Positions 16,251 to 24,257 of a stretch of 50,581 nucleotides of DNA are shown here, piece by piece. The translations under genes were made by a program, and so were the position numbers. The DNA comes from Candidatus Omnitrophota bacterium (GTDB lineage: Bacteria; Omnitrophota; Gorgyraeia; Aquiviventales; Aquiviventaceae). Position 1 is the stretch's first letter, and each line of letters begins with the position of its first letter. Location of the stretch: contig JACPRA010000022.1 of NCBI GenBank assembly GCA_016190215.1, positions 1-50,581 of the forward strand, in the 5' to 3' direction. The notes beneath the pieces were generated by a model. That model was not told where the DNA came from, searched no databases, and saw only the letters and a list, made by a program, of their open reading frames with translations.

Positions 16251-17125
16251 TCGATGGTTACGCTCTCCTCAACGTGTAATGCGTCAATGGCGTCAACGGC
16301 ATGGTACGAGCTTCGGACAAAGGGGCCGGATTGCACCCATCGGAACCCCGCGGCGTAGGCGCGCTGCTCATACCAGGCGAACCGTTCCGGGCTGAGGTAT
16401 TCCGCCACCGGCAGGTGGTCGGTCGTCGGGCGCAAGTACTGTCCCAAGGTCAGGTGCGTGCACCCGACGCCGAGGAGGTCGGCAAATGCGCGGTCCACTT
16501 CCTGCGGCTGCTCTCCAAGCCCCAACATCATACCAGATTTTACCAGGATGCCGGGGCCCATCGAGCGGGCCAGCCGCAGCACCTCCAGCGAGCGCGCGTA
16601 GGTGGCCTGGATGCGCACCGCCGGGGTCAACCGTTCGACCGTTTCCACGTTATGCGAAAACACCTCCGGCGGTTCCGTCATGAGCTGCGCGATCAACTCG
16701 CGCCGCGCGTGAAAGTCCGGGACGAGCGTCTCCACGGTGACGCCGGGATTGCGCTCGCGGACGGCGCGCACCACAGCGACAAACTGCCCGCTGCCCTCAT
16801 CCGCCAGATCGTCGCGCGCGACCGAGGTGATGACCACATGCCGCAGCTTGAGGCGCTGCACCGCGTTGGCCACTCGGACGGGCTCATCCGCCCGCACGGG
16901 CTGGGGTTTGCCGTGGTCCACGGCGCAAAACCGGCACGTGCGCGTGCACCGGTCTCCGAGGATCATGAACGTCAACTGCCGCTGGCTGTAGCATTCCCGC
17001 AGGTTCGGGCACAGGGCGCTTTCACACACGGTCACCAGATCGAGGTCGCCGACGAGCTCCCGCACCGTCCGGGCCGTGCCGTCCGGCGAGAAGGGTTTGA
17101 CCAACCACTGTGGGTAGCGTCGCAT
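16247..17125 (-). CDS. lipA: Lipoyl synthase
   Basis: A radical-SAM enzyme that inserts two sulfurs into octanoyl chains on lipoyl-dependent enzymes. The auxiliary cluster cysteines are Cys34, Cys39 and Cys45 (CESALCPNLREC), and the radical-SAM cluster is Cys60, Cys64 and Cys67 (CTRTCRFC). The closing VRSSYHA supplies the conserved Ser ligand. The 292-residue length is normal. No lipB is adjacent. Upstream of the ATG at 17125 the nearest AGGAGG on the message is about 40 nt away, separated from the start by one arm of a heptad repeat. Confidence 0.97.
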   Translation of the reverse strand: MRRYPQWLVKPFSPDGTARTVRELVGDLDLVTVCESALCPNLRECYSQRQLTFMILGDRCTRTCRFCAVDHGKPQPVRADEPVRVANAVQRLKLRHVVITSVARDDLADEGSGQFVAVVRAVRERNPGVTVETLVPDFHARRELIAQLMTEPPEVFSHNVETVERLTPAVRIQATYARSLEVLRLARSMGPGILVKSGMMLGLGEQPQEVDRAFADLLGVGCTHLTLGQYLRPTTDHLPVAEYLSPERFAWYEQRAYAAGFRWVQSGPFVRSSYHAVDAIDALHVEESVTIE

Positions 17126-17134
17126 TAGAGTCTA

Positions 17135-17240
17135 GCGGACAGCGTACAGCGTAGAGCGTACAGGACAGCCTCCTGACTACGTTTTCGGAATTTTAAAATG
17201 TTTCTTCTACGCTGTCTGCTGTCAGCTGTCAGCTGTCAGC
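17135..17240. repeat. Heptad inverted repeat 1 (icd-lipA gap)
   Basis: Left units are GCGGACA, GCGTACA, GCGTAGA and GCGTACA (17135-17162). Right units are TCTACGC, TGTCTGC and three TGTCAGC (17206-17240). The arms pair through the shared GC..ACA/TGT..GC positions around an AT-richer loop (17163-17205). The right arm covers the last codons and the TGA stop of the isocitrate dehydrogenase gene. Confidence 0.8.
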
Positions 17241-18319
17241 TTAGTAATGATGGCATCCGCCATCGCCGAGGTGCCCACCGCCGTGGGATCCTCGCGCGTG
17301 GGTTTGAGGTCGTACGTTACGGCCTTGCCCTCGGCCAGCACCGCGCGCACGGCGGCTTCCAATCGGCGCGCCGCGTCGGCTTCTCCCACATGCTCCAGCA
17401 GCAACACCCCGGAGAGGATCATGGCCGTGGGGTTGGCTTTGTTCATGCCGCGGTATTTCGGCGCGCTGCCGTGGACGGCTTCAAACACCGCGGTGGTTTC
17501 GCCGATATTGGCGCCTGGCGCCACCCCCAGCCCGCCGACCAGTCCCGCGCACAGGTCGGAGAGAATGTCCCCGTAAAGGTTCGGCAGCACCAGCACATCC
17601 AGCTCGCGCGGGCGCAGCACCAGCTGCATGCACGTGGCGTCCACGAGCCGGTCTTCAAACGCGACCCGCCCTTCGTACGCCTTGGCCACGCGACGGGAGG
17701 TCTCCATGAAGAGCCCGTCCGTGCACTTCATGATGTTCGCCTTATGCACGGCCGTCACCTTGTTGCGGCCATGGGCGAGGGCGTACTCGAAGGCGTACCG
17801 GACGATGCGTTCGGAACCAAACGCCGAGATCGGCTTGATGCTGATGGCCGAGTCTAGGCGCAGCGGTTGTTTGATGAGCGGGTTGATGGCGCCGATCACC
17901 GTCGCGGCGTCCGGCGAGCCGGCGGCGAATTCGATTCCGGCATACAGATCTTCGGTGTTTTCGCGGACGATCACCAAATCCACCCCCTGAAACGGCGAGC
18001 GCACACCCGCGTACGATCGGCAGGGACGGACGCACGCGAAGAGGTCCAGCTCTTTGCGCAGGGCGACGTTGACCGACCGGAAGCCGGTGCCGATGGGCGT
18101 GGTGATCGGCCCTTTCAGCGCGACGTGCGTGCGGCGGACCGACGCGAGGGTCTCCGCCGGCAAGGGCGTGCCGAACCGCTCAATGGCGGCTTCGCCGGCG
18201 ATCTGCTCGTCCCAGGCAAAGCGAACCCCGGTGGCTTCCAGACAGCGGCGCGCGGCGTCGGAGACTTCCGGGCCGATGCCGTCGCCGGGGATCAGCGTGA
18301 CGGAATGTGTGCGGGTCAT
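17222..18319 (-). CDS. NAD-type isocitrate dehydrogenase (isocitrate/isopropylmalate dehydrogenase family)
   Basis: A 365-residue beta-decarboxylating dehydrogenase. IPGDGIGPEVS opens the protein. The VRPCRSYAGVRSPF and VIVRENTEDLYAGIEF blocks resemble NAD-dependent isocitrate dehydrogenase, which turns isocitrate into 2-oxoglutarate in the TCA cycle. LPNLYGDILSDLCAGLVGG and FEAVHGSAPKY complete the signature. 3-Isopropylmalate dehydrogenase is a less likely alternative. The final residues KLTADS and the stop are encoded by heptad repeat units, so the native C-terminus may have been replaced. Its ATG overlaps the aspC stop. Confidence 0.88.
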   Translation of the reverse strand: MTRTHSVTLIPGDGIGPEVSDAARRCLEATGVRFAWDEQIAGEAAIERFGTPLPAETLASVRRTHVALKGPITTPIGTGFRSVNVALRKELDLFACVRPCRSYAGVRSPFQGVDLVIVRENTEDLYAGIEFAAGSPDAATVIGAINPLIKQPLRLDSAISIKPISAFGSERIVRYAFEYALAHGRNKVTAVHKANIMKCTDGLFMETSRRVAKAYEGRVAFEDRLVDATCMQLVLRPRELDVLVLPNLYGDILSDLCAGLVGGLGVAPGANIGETTAVFEAVHGSAPKYRGMNKANPTAMILSGVLLLEHVGEADAARRLEAAVRAVLAEGKAVTYDLKPTREDPTAVGTSAMADAIITKLTADS

Positions 18320-19503
18320 GCGGCGGCTTTCTGTTGGCGCAGCCAGGAGGCCAGGCGCGCTAGTCCCTCCTGCAGCGAGTGGCTGGACGCGGCAAAGCTA
18401 AACCGGATGTAGTCCGCAGAGCCGAACCCTTCCCCCGGCACCCCCACCACGAAGATGTCCTCGAGCCATCGCGCCGCGATGACGGCGGCCGGCTGGCCAA
18501 GCTGCGTGATGTTGCACCAGGCGTAGAACGCGCCGCCGGGCATGAAGCAGGACAGGCCGGGGAGCTGGTTCAGGCCGCCGACGAATCGGTCGCGTCGCTG
18601 GTGAAACTCATGGAGCATGGCGGCCACATCCGGAATCGGCTGCGTGAAGGCTGCCAGCGCGGCGTATTGGCTGATGGACGTGGGATTGGACGTCGAGTGG
18701 CTCTGGAGCGCGCCCATGGCCTCCACCAGCGGTTTGGGGCCGGCGATGTAGCCGATGCGCCAGCCCGTCATGCTGTACGTTTTTGAGACGCCGTTGACGA
18801 TCAAGGTGTGCGCGGCGGCGGAGGGCTCCGCCTGCAGGAGCGAGCAGGCCTGGGCGGGCGGGTAGACCAGCCGGTCATAAATTTCATCGCTGATGATCAT
18901 GATGCCGCGCTCCATCGCCAGCCGGGCGATGGCCTGCAGCCGTTCGCGCTCCATCAGCGCGCCGGTCGGATTGGAGGGGCTGTTGAGGACGATGGCTTTC
19001 GTGCGCGGTGTCAACGCAGCCTGGATGGCCTTGAGGTCCGGTTGGTATCCCTGCGCTTCCGTGGTGGCGACGATGCGCGCCCGGCCGCCGGCGAGGTGGA
19101 CCTGGGCCGGGTAGCTGACCCAATACGGGGCGAAGATGATCACTTCGTCGCCGGGGTCGCACAGGGCCTGAAACGCGTTGTAGAGCGCGTGTTTGGCGCC
19201 GCTGGTCACCAGCACCTGGCTTGGCTCGTACGACACGCCCTGGCGCGTGGTGAGGTCCTGCGCGATGGCCGCGCGCAACTCCGGGATGCCGGACGCCGGA
19301 GTGTAGACCGTGCGGTTGTCGTGGATGGCCCGGATGCCGGCCTGCTTGATCGGCTCGGGTGTGGGAAAATCCGGCTCGCCGGCGCTAAGGTCAATGACCG
19401 GTTTGCCGGCTTTCAGCAGGGCTTTGGCTTTGGCGGCCAGCGCGAGGGTCGGTGACCCTTCCAGCGTTCGGACGCGCTCGGCCATGGAGATGCCGATCGT
19501 CAT
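18316..19503 (-). CDS. aspC: Aspartate aminotransferase-type PLP enzyme
   Basis: A 395-residue class I aminotransferase, probably exchanging amino groups between aspartate and 2-oxoglutarate. Visible are IDLSAGEPDFPTPEP, YTPASGIPELRAAIA, LNSPSNPTGALM, ISDEIYDRLVY and the PLP-lysine block VNGVSKTYSMTGWRIGY. It fits the bacterial AspC/AspB subgroup Ib. It follows rplQ by only 15 nt and overlaps the isocitrate dehydrogenase gene, so it may be read from the ribosomal operon. Nitrogen and carbon metabolism genes thus trail the alpha operon. Confidence 0.92.
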   Translation of the reverse strand: MTIGISMAERVRTLEGSPTLALAAKAKALLKAGKPVIDLSAGEPDFPTPEPIKQAGIRAIHDNRTVYTPASGIPELRAAIAQDLTTRQGVSYEPSQVLVTSGAKHALYNAFQALCDPGDEVIIFAPYWVSYPAQVHLAGGRARIVATTEAQGYQPDLKAIQAALTPRTKAIVLNSPSNPTGALMERERLQAIARLAMERGIMIISDEIYDRLVYPPAQACSLLQAEPSAAAHTLIVNGVSKTYSMTGWRIGYIAGPKPLVEAMGALQSHSTSNPTSISQYAALAAFTQPIPDVAAMLHEFHQRRDRFVGGLNQLPGLSCFMPGGAFYAWCNITQLGQPAAVIAARWLEDIFVVGVPGEGFGSADYIRFSFAASSHSLQEGLARLASWLRQQKAAA

Positions 19504-19518
19504 GTGCGTCCGACCGAA

Positions 19519-20052
19519 TTACGTGTCGGCTGCTCCCTTTTTGGGACGGAACAGCTTGCGCAAGCCTTCAAAAAATGTGCCGGATTTCTGGGATTCTGCA
19601 CCTTCGGCCTCGGGTTGAGCTTCTGTGGCAGCATCAGGCTTCGGCGCCGGAGCTTTGGCGGCGGCCGCGGCGGGGGCGCGCTTCGTCGTCGGTGCGGGCA
19701 GGCGGGTCAATTCCAACAGCGCTTGGTCCGCGCCGTCCCCAAGCCGGGGCGAGAGCCGCAACACCCGGGTGTAGCCGCCGCGGCAATCCAAAAACCGCGG
19801 GGCCACATCGCCGAACAACTGCTTGACCAGCACCTGGTCCTGGAGGATGCGATAGGCCTGGCGGCGGGAGTGCACGCTGCCGTCCTTCCCCCACGTGATC
19901 AGGCGGTCCACGATGCGCTGCGATTCCTTCGCCTTGGCAACCGTCGTGCGGACCCGCCCGTGGGCGATCATCTGCTTGGCCATGGTGGACAGCAGGGAGT
20001 CCCGGTGCGCCGGAGGGCGCGACAGCCGCCGATTTCGTCGAGCGTGGCGCAT
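19519..20052 (-). CDS. rplQ: 50S ribosomal protein L17 with long C-terminal extension
   Basis: L17 lines the peptide tunnel exit region. The 177 residues begin MRHARRNRRLSRPPAHRDSL, then MIAHGRVRTTVAKAKESQRI, both standard. The core ends near residue 120. An Ala/Pro/Glu-rich tail of roughly 55 residues follows, ending FFEGLRKLFRPKKGAADT, which is unusual for L17 and may contact rRNA or membrane-proximal factors. The start at 20052 is just 5 nt after rpoA; the longer open frame upstream is a shadow of rpoA. Confidence 0.95.
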   Translation of the reverse strand: MRHARRNRRLSRPPAHRDSLLSTMAKQMIAHGRVRTTVAKAKESQRIVDRLITWGKDGSVHSRRQAYRILQDQVLVKQLFGDVAPRFLDCRGGYTRVLRLSPRLGDGADQALLELTRLPAPTTKRAPAAAAAKAPAPKPDAATEAQPEAEGAESQKSGTFFEGLRKLFRPKKGAADT

Positions 20053-20057
20053 AGGAC

Positions 20058-21050
20058 TTACAACGCCGATTCCACTTTGAACTGCTCGGGCACCGCCATG
20101 CCGATGGCCAGCCCCATGCTCTTGAGCAGCTCGTCGATTTCCTGCAGCGATTTCTTGCCGAAGTTCCGGTATTTCAACAGCTCTTGCGGGGTCTTCTGCA
20201 CCAGCTCGCCGATGGTGTGGATCTTGGCTTCGCGAAGGCAGTTGGCCGCCCGCACCGACAACTCGAGCTCGGCAATCGGCGTCTTGAGCTTCTCCGCCAA
20301 CTCCTCGCTTACGGCGGTGGTCTCCACTTCTTCCGGCTCTTCCGGCAGCGTGCCGAAGTTCACGAAGAGATCGAGGTGCCGCTGCATGATGTTGGAGGCG
20401 TAGAGGAGCGCGTCCTTGGGTCCCATGGCCCCGCTCGTCCACACTTCCAGGATCAGCCGGTCGTAGTCCGTCACCTGGCCCACGCGGGTGTCCTCCACGT
20501 GGAAATTGACCCGCTTGACCGGCGAGAACGCGGCATCCACCGGGATGGCGGCGATCGCTTTGCCCTCTTTTTGGTGCTTCTCCGCCGGGAAATACCCGCG
20601 GCCGCGGCTGACTTCCATCTCCATCCGGAAGGTGTCCGCCTTGGTCAGGGTGCACAGCACCAGGTCCGGATTCAGGATCTCGATGGTGTCATCGGCCTCG
20701 ATGTCCGCGGCCGTCACCGGGCCTTTCTTCTTGCGCTCAATGACCACGGTCTTCGGCTGGCGGCTGTGCGAGCGCAGCACGAGTTGCTTGACGTTCAGGA
20801 CGATTTGGGCGACGTCTTCTTGCACGCCCGGAATCGTGGAGAATTCATGCAGGACACCGTCAAGCTTCACGGACGTGACGGCGGCGCCTTCAATGGACGA
20901 AATGAGGACGCGGCGCAGGCTGTTGCCGATGGTGGCGCCGAATCCCCGCTCGAACGGCTCCGCGATGAACTTGCCATACGTCTCAGTGAGGCTGGACTCC
21001 TCACACGCTAAATGCTTCGGCATGGCAAAATCGCGCCATAAGGTTCCCAT
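20058..21050 (-). CDS. rpoA: RNA polymerase alpha subunit
   Basis: Scaffold for polymerase assembly and for promoter UP-element and activator contacts. The N-terminal domain has [19 protein letters not shown] and [15 protein letters not shown]. The C-terminal domain has [19 protein letters not shown] and [17 protein letters not shown]. The 330-residue length is normal. The start at 21050 is supported by GGAGG at 21056-21060, 5 nt away; an internal ATG at 21023 is less likely. It sits between rpsD and rplQ as in the classic alpha operon. Confidence 0.98.
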   Translation of the reverse strand: MGTLWRDFAMPKHLACEESSLTETYGKFIAEPFERGFGATIGNSLRRVLISSIEGAAVTSVKLDGVLHEFSTIPGVQEDVAQIVLNVKQLVLRSHSRQPKTVVIERKKKGPVTAADIEADDTIEILNPDLVLCTLTKADTFRMEMEVSRGRGYFPAEKHQKEGKAIAAIPVDAAFSPVKRVNFHVEDTRVGQVTDYDRLILEVWTSGAMGPKDALLYASNIMQRHLDLFVNFGTLPEEPEEVETTAVSEELAEKLKTPIAELELSVRAANCLREAKIHTIGELVQKTPQELLKYRNFGKKSLQEIDELLKSMGLAIGMAVPEQFKVESAL

Positions 21051-21068
21051 GCGTTCCTCCGTCAGGGT

Positions 21069-21698
21069 TTACTTCGAGTACAACTCAACGATCAATTGTT
21101 CTTGGATCGGCAATCCCACGTCTTCTTTTTGCGGCAGCCGCACGATGATGCCTTTGAGCTGCGCCGGCTCGATCTGCAGCCAGCTCGGCACCGGCCGGTC
21201 TTTCGTGAGGTCCAGGTTGGCTTTCACGCGGGCCACCCCGCCGGCGGCTTGCGGCCGGACTTGGACGACGTCCCCCACCTTGATCTGATACGACGGAATA
21301 TCCACGATATGGCCGTTCACCGCGATGGCGCGGTAATGGACGATGTGCCGCCCTTCGGCGCGGGAGGTCGCGAATCCCATGCGGAAGACCACGTTATCCA
21401 GCCGGCGCTCCAACTGCTGGAGGAGCATCTGTCCGGTGACGCCCTTGGTTTTTTGGGCCGCTTGGAAATAGCCTTTGAATTGCCGCTCCCACACGCCGTA
21501 GATGCGCTTGGCTTTTTGCTTTTCGCGCAGCTGCACGCCGTAGTCGGACAGCTTCACGCGGCCCTGGCCATGCTGGCCGGGAGCGTAGGCGCGCTTCTCA
21601 AGCGGGCACTTCGGGGTGTAGCACTTTTGCCCTTTGAGGAACAGCTTCACCCCTTCCCGCCGGCAGAGCCGGCACGAAGGCCCAACGTAACGTCCCAT
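21069..21698 (-). CDS. rpsD: 30S ribosomal protein S4, zinc-binding form
   Basis: S4 initiates 30S body assembly and in many bacteria represses its own alpha operon. From the ATG at 21698 the 209 residues begin MGRYVGPSCRLCRREG. Cys9, Cys12, Cys26 and Cys31 form the zinc-binding C+ pattern. The S4 RNA-binding domain appears as LERRLDNVVFRMGFATSRAE. GGGAG lies about 10 nt upstream. Between rpsK and rpsD there is an unusual 112-nt gap filled with heptad repeat 2. Confidence 0.98.
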   Translation of the reverse strand: MGRYVGPSCRLCRREGVKLFLKGQKCYTPKCPLEKRAYAPGQHGQGRVKLSDYGVQLREKQKAKRIYGVWERQFKGYFQAAQKTKGVTGQMLLQQLERRLDNVVFRMGFATSRAEGRHIVHYRAIAVNGHIVDIPSYQIKVGDVVQVRPQAAGGVARVKANLDLTKDRPVPSWLQIEPAQLKGIIVRLPQKEDVGLPIQEQLIVELYSK

Positions 21699-21722
21699 TA
21701 CGAGCTTCTCCCGCTTGGCGAA

Positions 21723-21810
21723 GCACACAGCACACAGCACACAGCACACGGAGGTCGGTTCTCCGCTCTCTGGGCTGTCTGCTGTCTGCTGTCTGCTGTC
21801 TGCTGTCTCA
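21723..21810. repeat. Heptad inverted repeat 2 (rpsK-rpsD gap)
   Basis: Left arm: three GCACACA and one GCACACG (21723-21750). Right arm: four TGTCTGC (21776-21803) and a degenerate TGTCTCA (21804-21810). Each pair of units matches at six of seven positions with one central mismatch, so a 28-bp stem is possible around a 25-nt loop. The right arm abuts the rpsK stop codon at 21811. Confidence 0.85.
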
Positions 21811-22248
21811 TTACACTCTTCTCCGTTTGGGGGGCCGGCATCCGTTATGCGGAATCGGGGTCACGTCTTTGATCGCGGTGATCGTCAATCCGGCCTGTTG
21901 GAGCGCCCGGATCGCGGATTCGCGGCCTTGTCCCGGACCTTTGACCCAGACCTCGACTTCTTTGACGCCCATTTCACCGGCTTTCTTGGCGGCCTGCATG
22001 GCGGCGACCTGCGCGGCATACGGGGTGGATTTGCGCGATCCATGGAAGCCGCTGGTGCCGGCGGTGCTCCAGCAGAGCGTGTTCCCCTGCCGGTCGGCAA
22101 TCGCGATGATCGTATTGTTGAACGTGGCCAAAATATGCGCGACGCCCTGGCTGGGCGCGTGGCGCTTTTTGGTTTTGGGTTTATTGCGCTCTGCGGCATC
22201 CGGGGCCGCCGTCGCGGCCGTGGTCGTGGTGGTCGGTGTAGTCGCCAT
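21811..22248 (-). CDS. rpsK: 30S ribosomal protein S11
   Basis: S11 sits on the 30S platform near the E-site mRNA path. The core begins [21 protein letters not shown], followed by [20 protein letters not shown] and the C-terminal [18 protein letters not shown] signature. At 145 residues it is about 15-20 longer than usual because of a Thr/Ala-rich N-terminal extension ([16 protein letters not shown]). It is preceded by rpsM by 9 nt. Confidence 0.97.
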   Translation of the reverse strand: MATTPTTTTTAATAAPDAAERNKPKTKKRHAPSQGVAHILATFNNTIIAIADRQGNTLCWSTAGTSGFHGSRKSTPYAAQVAAMQAAKKAGEMGVKEVEVWVKGPGQGRESAIRALQQAGLTITAIKDVTPIPHNGCRPPKRRRV

Positions 22249-22257
22249 GTGTGCTCC

Positions 22258-22659
22258 TTAGGCTCGCGAACCGGATGGCGTTGTCGGCCGGACCTTGCGG
22301 CGCACCCCGACGCGAGGCCGCGGGCCCTTCCGGGTGCGGGCGTTCGTGCGCGTTTGCTGCCCGCGCACCGGCAAGCCCCGCTTGTGGCGCGTGCCGCGGT
22401 ACGCTCCGATGTCGATCAACCGCTTGATGTTGGACGAAATCTCGCGGCGCAGGTCCCCCTCGATCTTGTACGTCGCCTGCATGTGCTGGCTCAGCTTGGC
22501 CAGCTCTTGGTCCGTCAAGTCCTTGGCGCGCTTCGCGGGATCAATCTGCGTCTGGGCCAGCACTTTGGCCGAGGTGACCGGACCGATGCCGTAGAGATAG
22601 CACAGCGCCACGTCCGTGCGCTTCTCTTTCGGCAAATCTATACCCATGATGCGGGGCAT
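22258..22659 (-). CDS. rpsM: 30S ribosomal protein S13
   Basis: S13 forms the head bridge to the large subunit and contacts P-site tRNA. The 133 residues begin MPRIMGIDLPKEKRTDVAL, with LCYLYGIGPVTSAKVL, GDLRREISSNIKRLIDIGAY and the C-terminal RGLPVRGQQTRTNARTRKG block. An internal ATG at 22647 is possible, but 22659 matches the family start and has GGGAGG upstream. Confidence 0.97.
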   Translation of the reverse strand: MPRIMGIDLPKEKRTDVALCYLYGIGPVTSAKVLAQTQIDPAKRAKDLTDQELAKLSQHMQATYKIEGDLRREISSNIKRLIDIGAYRGTRHKRGLPVRGQQTRTNARTRKGPRPRVGVRRKVRPTTPSGSRA

Positions 22660-22680
22660 GCGAGTTCGTTCCTCCCGTCC

Positions 22681-22794
22681 TTAACCTTGCCGCTGCCGGT
22701 GCTTGGGGTTCGTGCACAACACGCGCAACACCCGCTTGCGCCGGATCAGCTTGCAGTGATTACAAATGCGCTTGACCGAGGCTTGCACTTTCAT
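22681..22794 (-). CDS. rpmJ: 50S ribosomal protein L36
   Basis: A 37-residue protein beginning [20 protein letters not shown]. Cys11, Cys14, Cys27 and His32 form the zinc site of the C+ form. It lies between map and rpsM. In most bacteria infA stands between map and rpmJ; here only 11 nt separate the two genes, so infA is absent from this place. Confidence 0.96.
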   Translation of the reverse strand: MKVQASVKRICNHCKLIRRKRVLRVLCTNPKHRQRQG

Positions 22795-22805
22795 CCGTGC
22801 TCCCG

Positions 22806-23564
22806 TTAGTTCCACGATTCCAACTGCGTGAGAATCTCCGGCCCGTGCTCCGTAATGGCCACGGTGTGCTCAAAATGCGCGGCAAGTGAATGGTCTTTGG
22901 TCACGGCCGTCCACCCATCTGCGAGCACTTCCACTTCCCATCCGCCTATGGTGACCATCGGCTCGATCGCCAACACCATGCCGGGTTTCAGCCGGGGCCC
23001 TTGATTCGGCAGGCCGAAATTCGGAATGGGCGGGTCCTCATGCAGCGCCCGGCCGATCCCATGGCCGACGAAGTCGCGCACGATCGAGAGCCCGGCGCCT
23101 TCCACCACTCCTTGCACGATGTGCGAGATGTCTCCCAGCCGGTTGGCCGGCAAGGCCTGGGCGATGCCTTTCGCCAGCGCGTCTTTCGTCACGTTGATGA
23201 GCCGCTGGCTGGCCTGGGGCACGGCCCCCACCGCCACCGTGATGGCGGCATCGGCATAATAGCCGGCCACCTTCGCGCCGGCATCAATGCTCACCACGTC
23301 GCCTTCGCGGATCGCGCGGTGTCCGGGGATCCCGTGCACCACTTCATCGTTGATCGACACGCAAATCGTTGCGGGATAGCCGCGATAGCCTTTAAACGCC
23401 GGCTGCGCTCCCGCCTGCTCAATGACGCGCGCCGCCACGTCGTCGAGCGTTTTGGTCTTGACGCCCGGCGCGACCGCCTGAGCCGCGGCTTGCAGCATCT
23501 TGGCCACGACCGCTCCCGCCTGGCGCATGTGCACGAGCTCTTGGGCCGTTTTCAATTCGATCAT
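22806..23564 (-). CDS. map: Type I methionine aminopeptidase
   Basis: Removes the initiator methionine from new proteins. From the ATG at 23564 the 252 residues begin [20 protein letters not shown]. Metal ligands lie in [13 protein letters not shown]-like [29 protein letters not shown] (two Asp), [13 protein letters not shown] (His), [10 protein letters not shown] (Glu) and [16 protein letters not shown]. The start is chosen for its ATGA overlap with adk. It is the normal length for the family. Confidence 0.97.
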   Translation of the reverse strand: MIELKTAQELVHMRQAGAVVAKMLQAAAQAVAPGVKTKTLDDVAARVIEQAGAQPAFKGYRGYPATICVSINDEVVHGIPGHRAIREGDVVSIDAGAKVAGYYADAAITVAVGAVPQASQRLINVTKDALAKGIAQALPANRLGDISHIVQGVVEGAGLSIVRDFVGHGIGRALHEDPPIPNFGLPNQGPRLKPGMVLAIEPMVTIGGWEVEVLADGWTAVTKDHSLAAHFEHTVAITEHGPEILTQLESWN

Positions 23565-24253
23565 CCGCGCGCGCGGCGCGCCGGTCGTGGGGCCGCCCAT
23601 CCGTGCGCCTTGAGCAGCCGAGCGGCCCGGTCGAACATCGCCTGGCTGGAACCATCCGCCCGCAGCGGGTGCAGCAGGCCGCGCCGGCGATAATACGCCA
23701 CCAACGGTTTGGCTTGCGCGCGGTTAATCCGCAGCCGTTCGCGGATCGTGTCGGCCTGATCGTCTTTTCGAATGATCAATGGGCTTTGGCACCGGTCGCA
23801 GATGCCGGAGCGCTTCGGCGGCATGTTGCGCACGTGGTAAATGGCCCCGCAGCGCCCGCAGACCCGCCGCCCTGACAGCCGCCGCAGCAGCACCCGCACT
23901 GGCGAAGTCAACACGATGGCGCCGGTCAATGGCGCCTTGCGGCTGACCAGGAAGCGCTCCAGCCCCTCGGCTTGCGCCGTGGTGCGGGGGAAGCCGTCCA
24001 ACACGAAGCCCCGCTGCAGCAGCGGCCGGGTGAGCTGGCTCGTCATGACCTTGACCACCAGCGCATCCGGGACCAACCGCCCGGAGGTGACATACTCGCT
24101 GACGGTCCGGCCCAGCGCCGTCCGACGCCGAATCTGTTGTCGAAAGAGCTCCCCCGTGGACATGGGGGTGAACCCGTACTGCTGGCTCAGCCACGCGGCC
24201 AGCGTGCCTTTGCCGGCCCCCGGCGGTCCGAGTAACACCAGCCGCGCGCCCAC
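23561..24253 (-). CDS. adk: Adenylate kinase, zinc-finger LID form
   Basis: Interconverts ATP, AMP and ADP. The 230 residues start VLLGPPGAGKGTLAAWLS (P-loop), followed by MSTGELFRQQI (AMP binding) and GFVLDGFPRTTAQAEGL. The LID carries VCGRCGAIYH and ICDRCQS, a four-cysteine zinc site found in many Gram-positive and deep-branching lineages. The start is GTG at 24253. It is part of the usual secY-adk-map block. Confidence 0.96.
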   Translation of the reverse strand: MGARLVLLGPPGAGKGTLAAWLSQQYGFTPMSTGELFRQQIRRRTALGRTVSEYVTSGRLVPDALVVKVMTSQLTRPLLQRGFVLDGFPRTTAQAEGLERFLVSRKAPLTGAIVLTSPVRVLLRRLSGRRVCGRCGAIYHVRNMPPKRSGICDRCQSPLIIRKDDQADTIRERLRINRAQAKPLVAYYRRRGLLHPLRADGSSQAMFDRAARLLKAHGWAAPRPARRARG

Positions 24254-24257
24254 GGGA

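Noticed and set aside
22795-22805. A hidden infA between map and rpmJ
   Set aside because: Only 11 nt are available.
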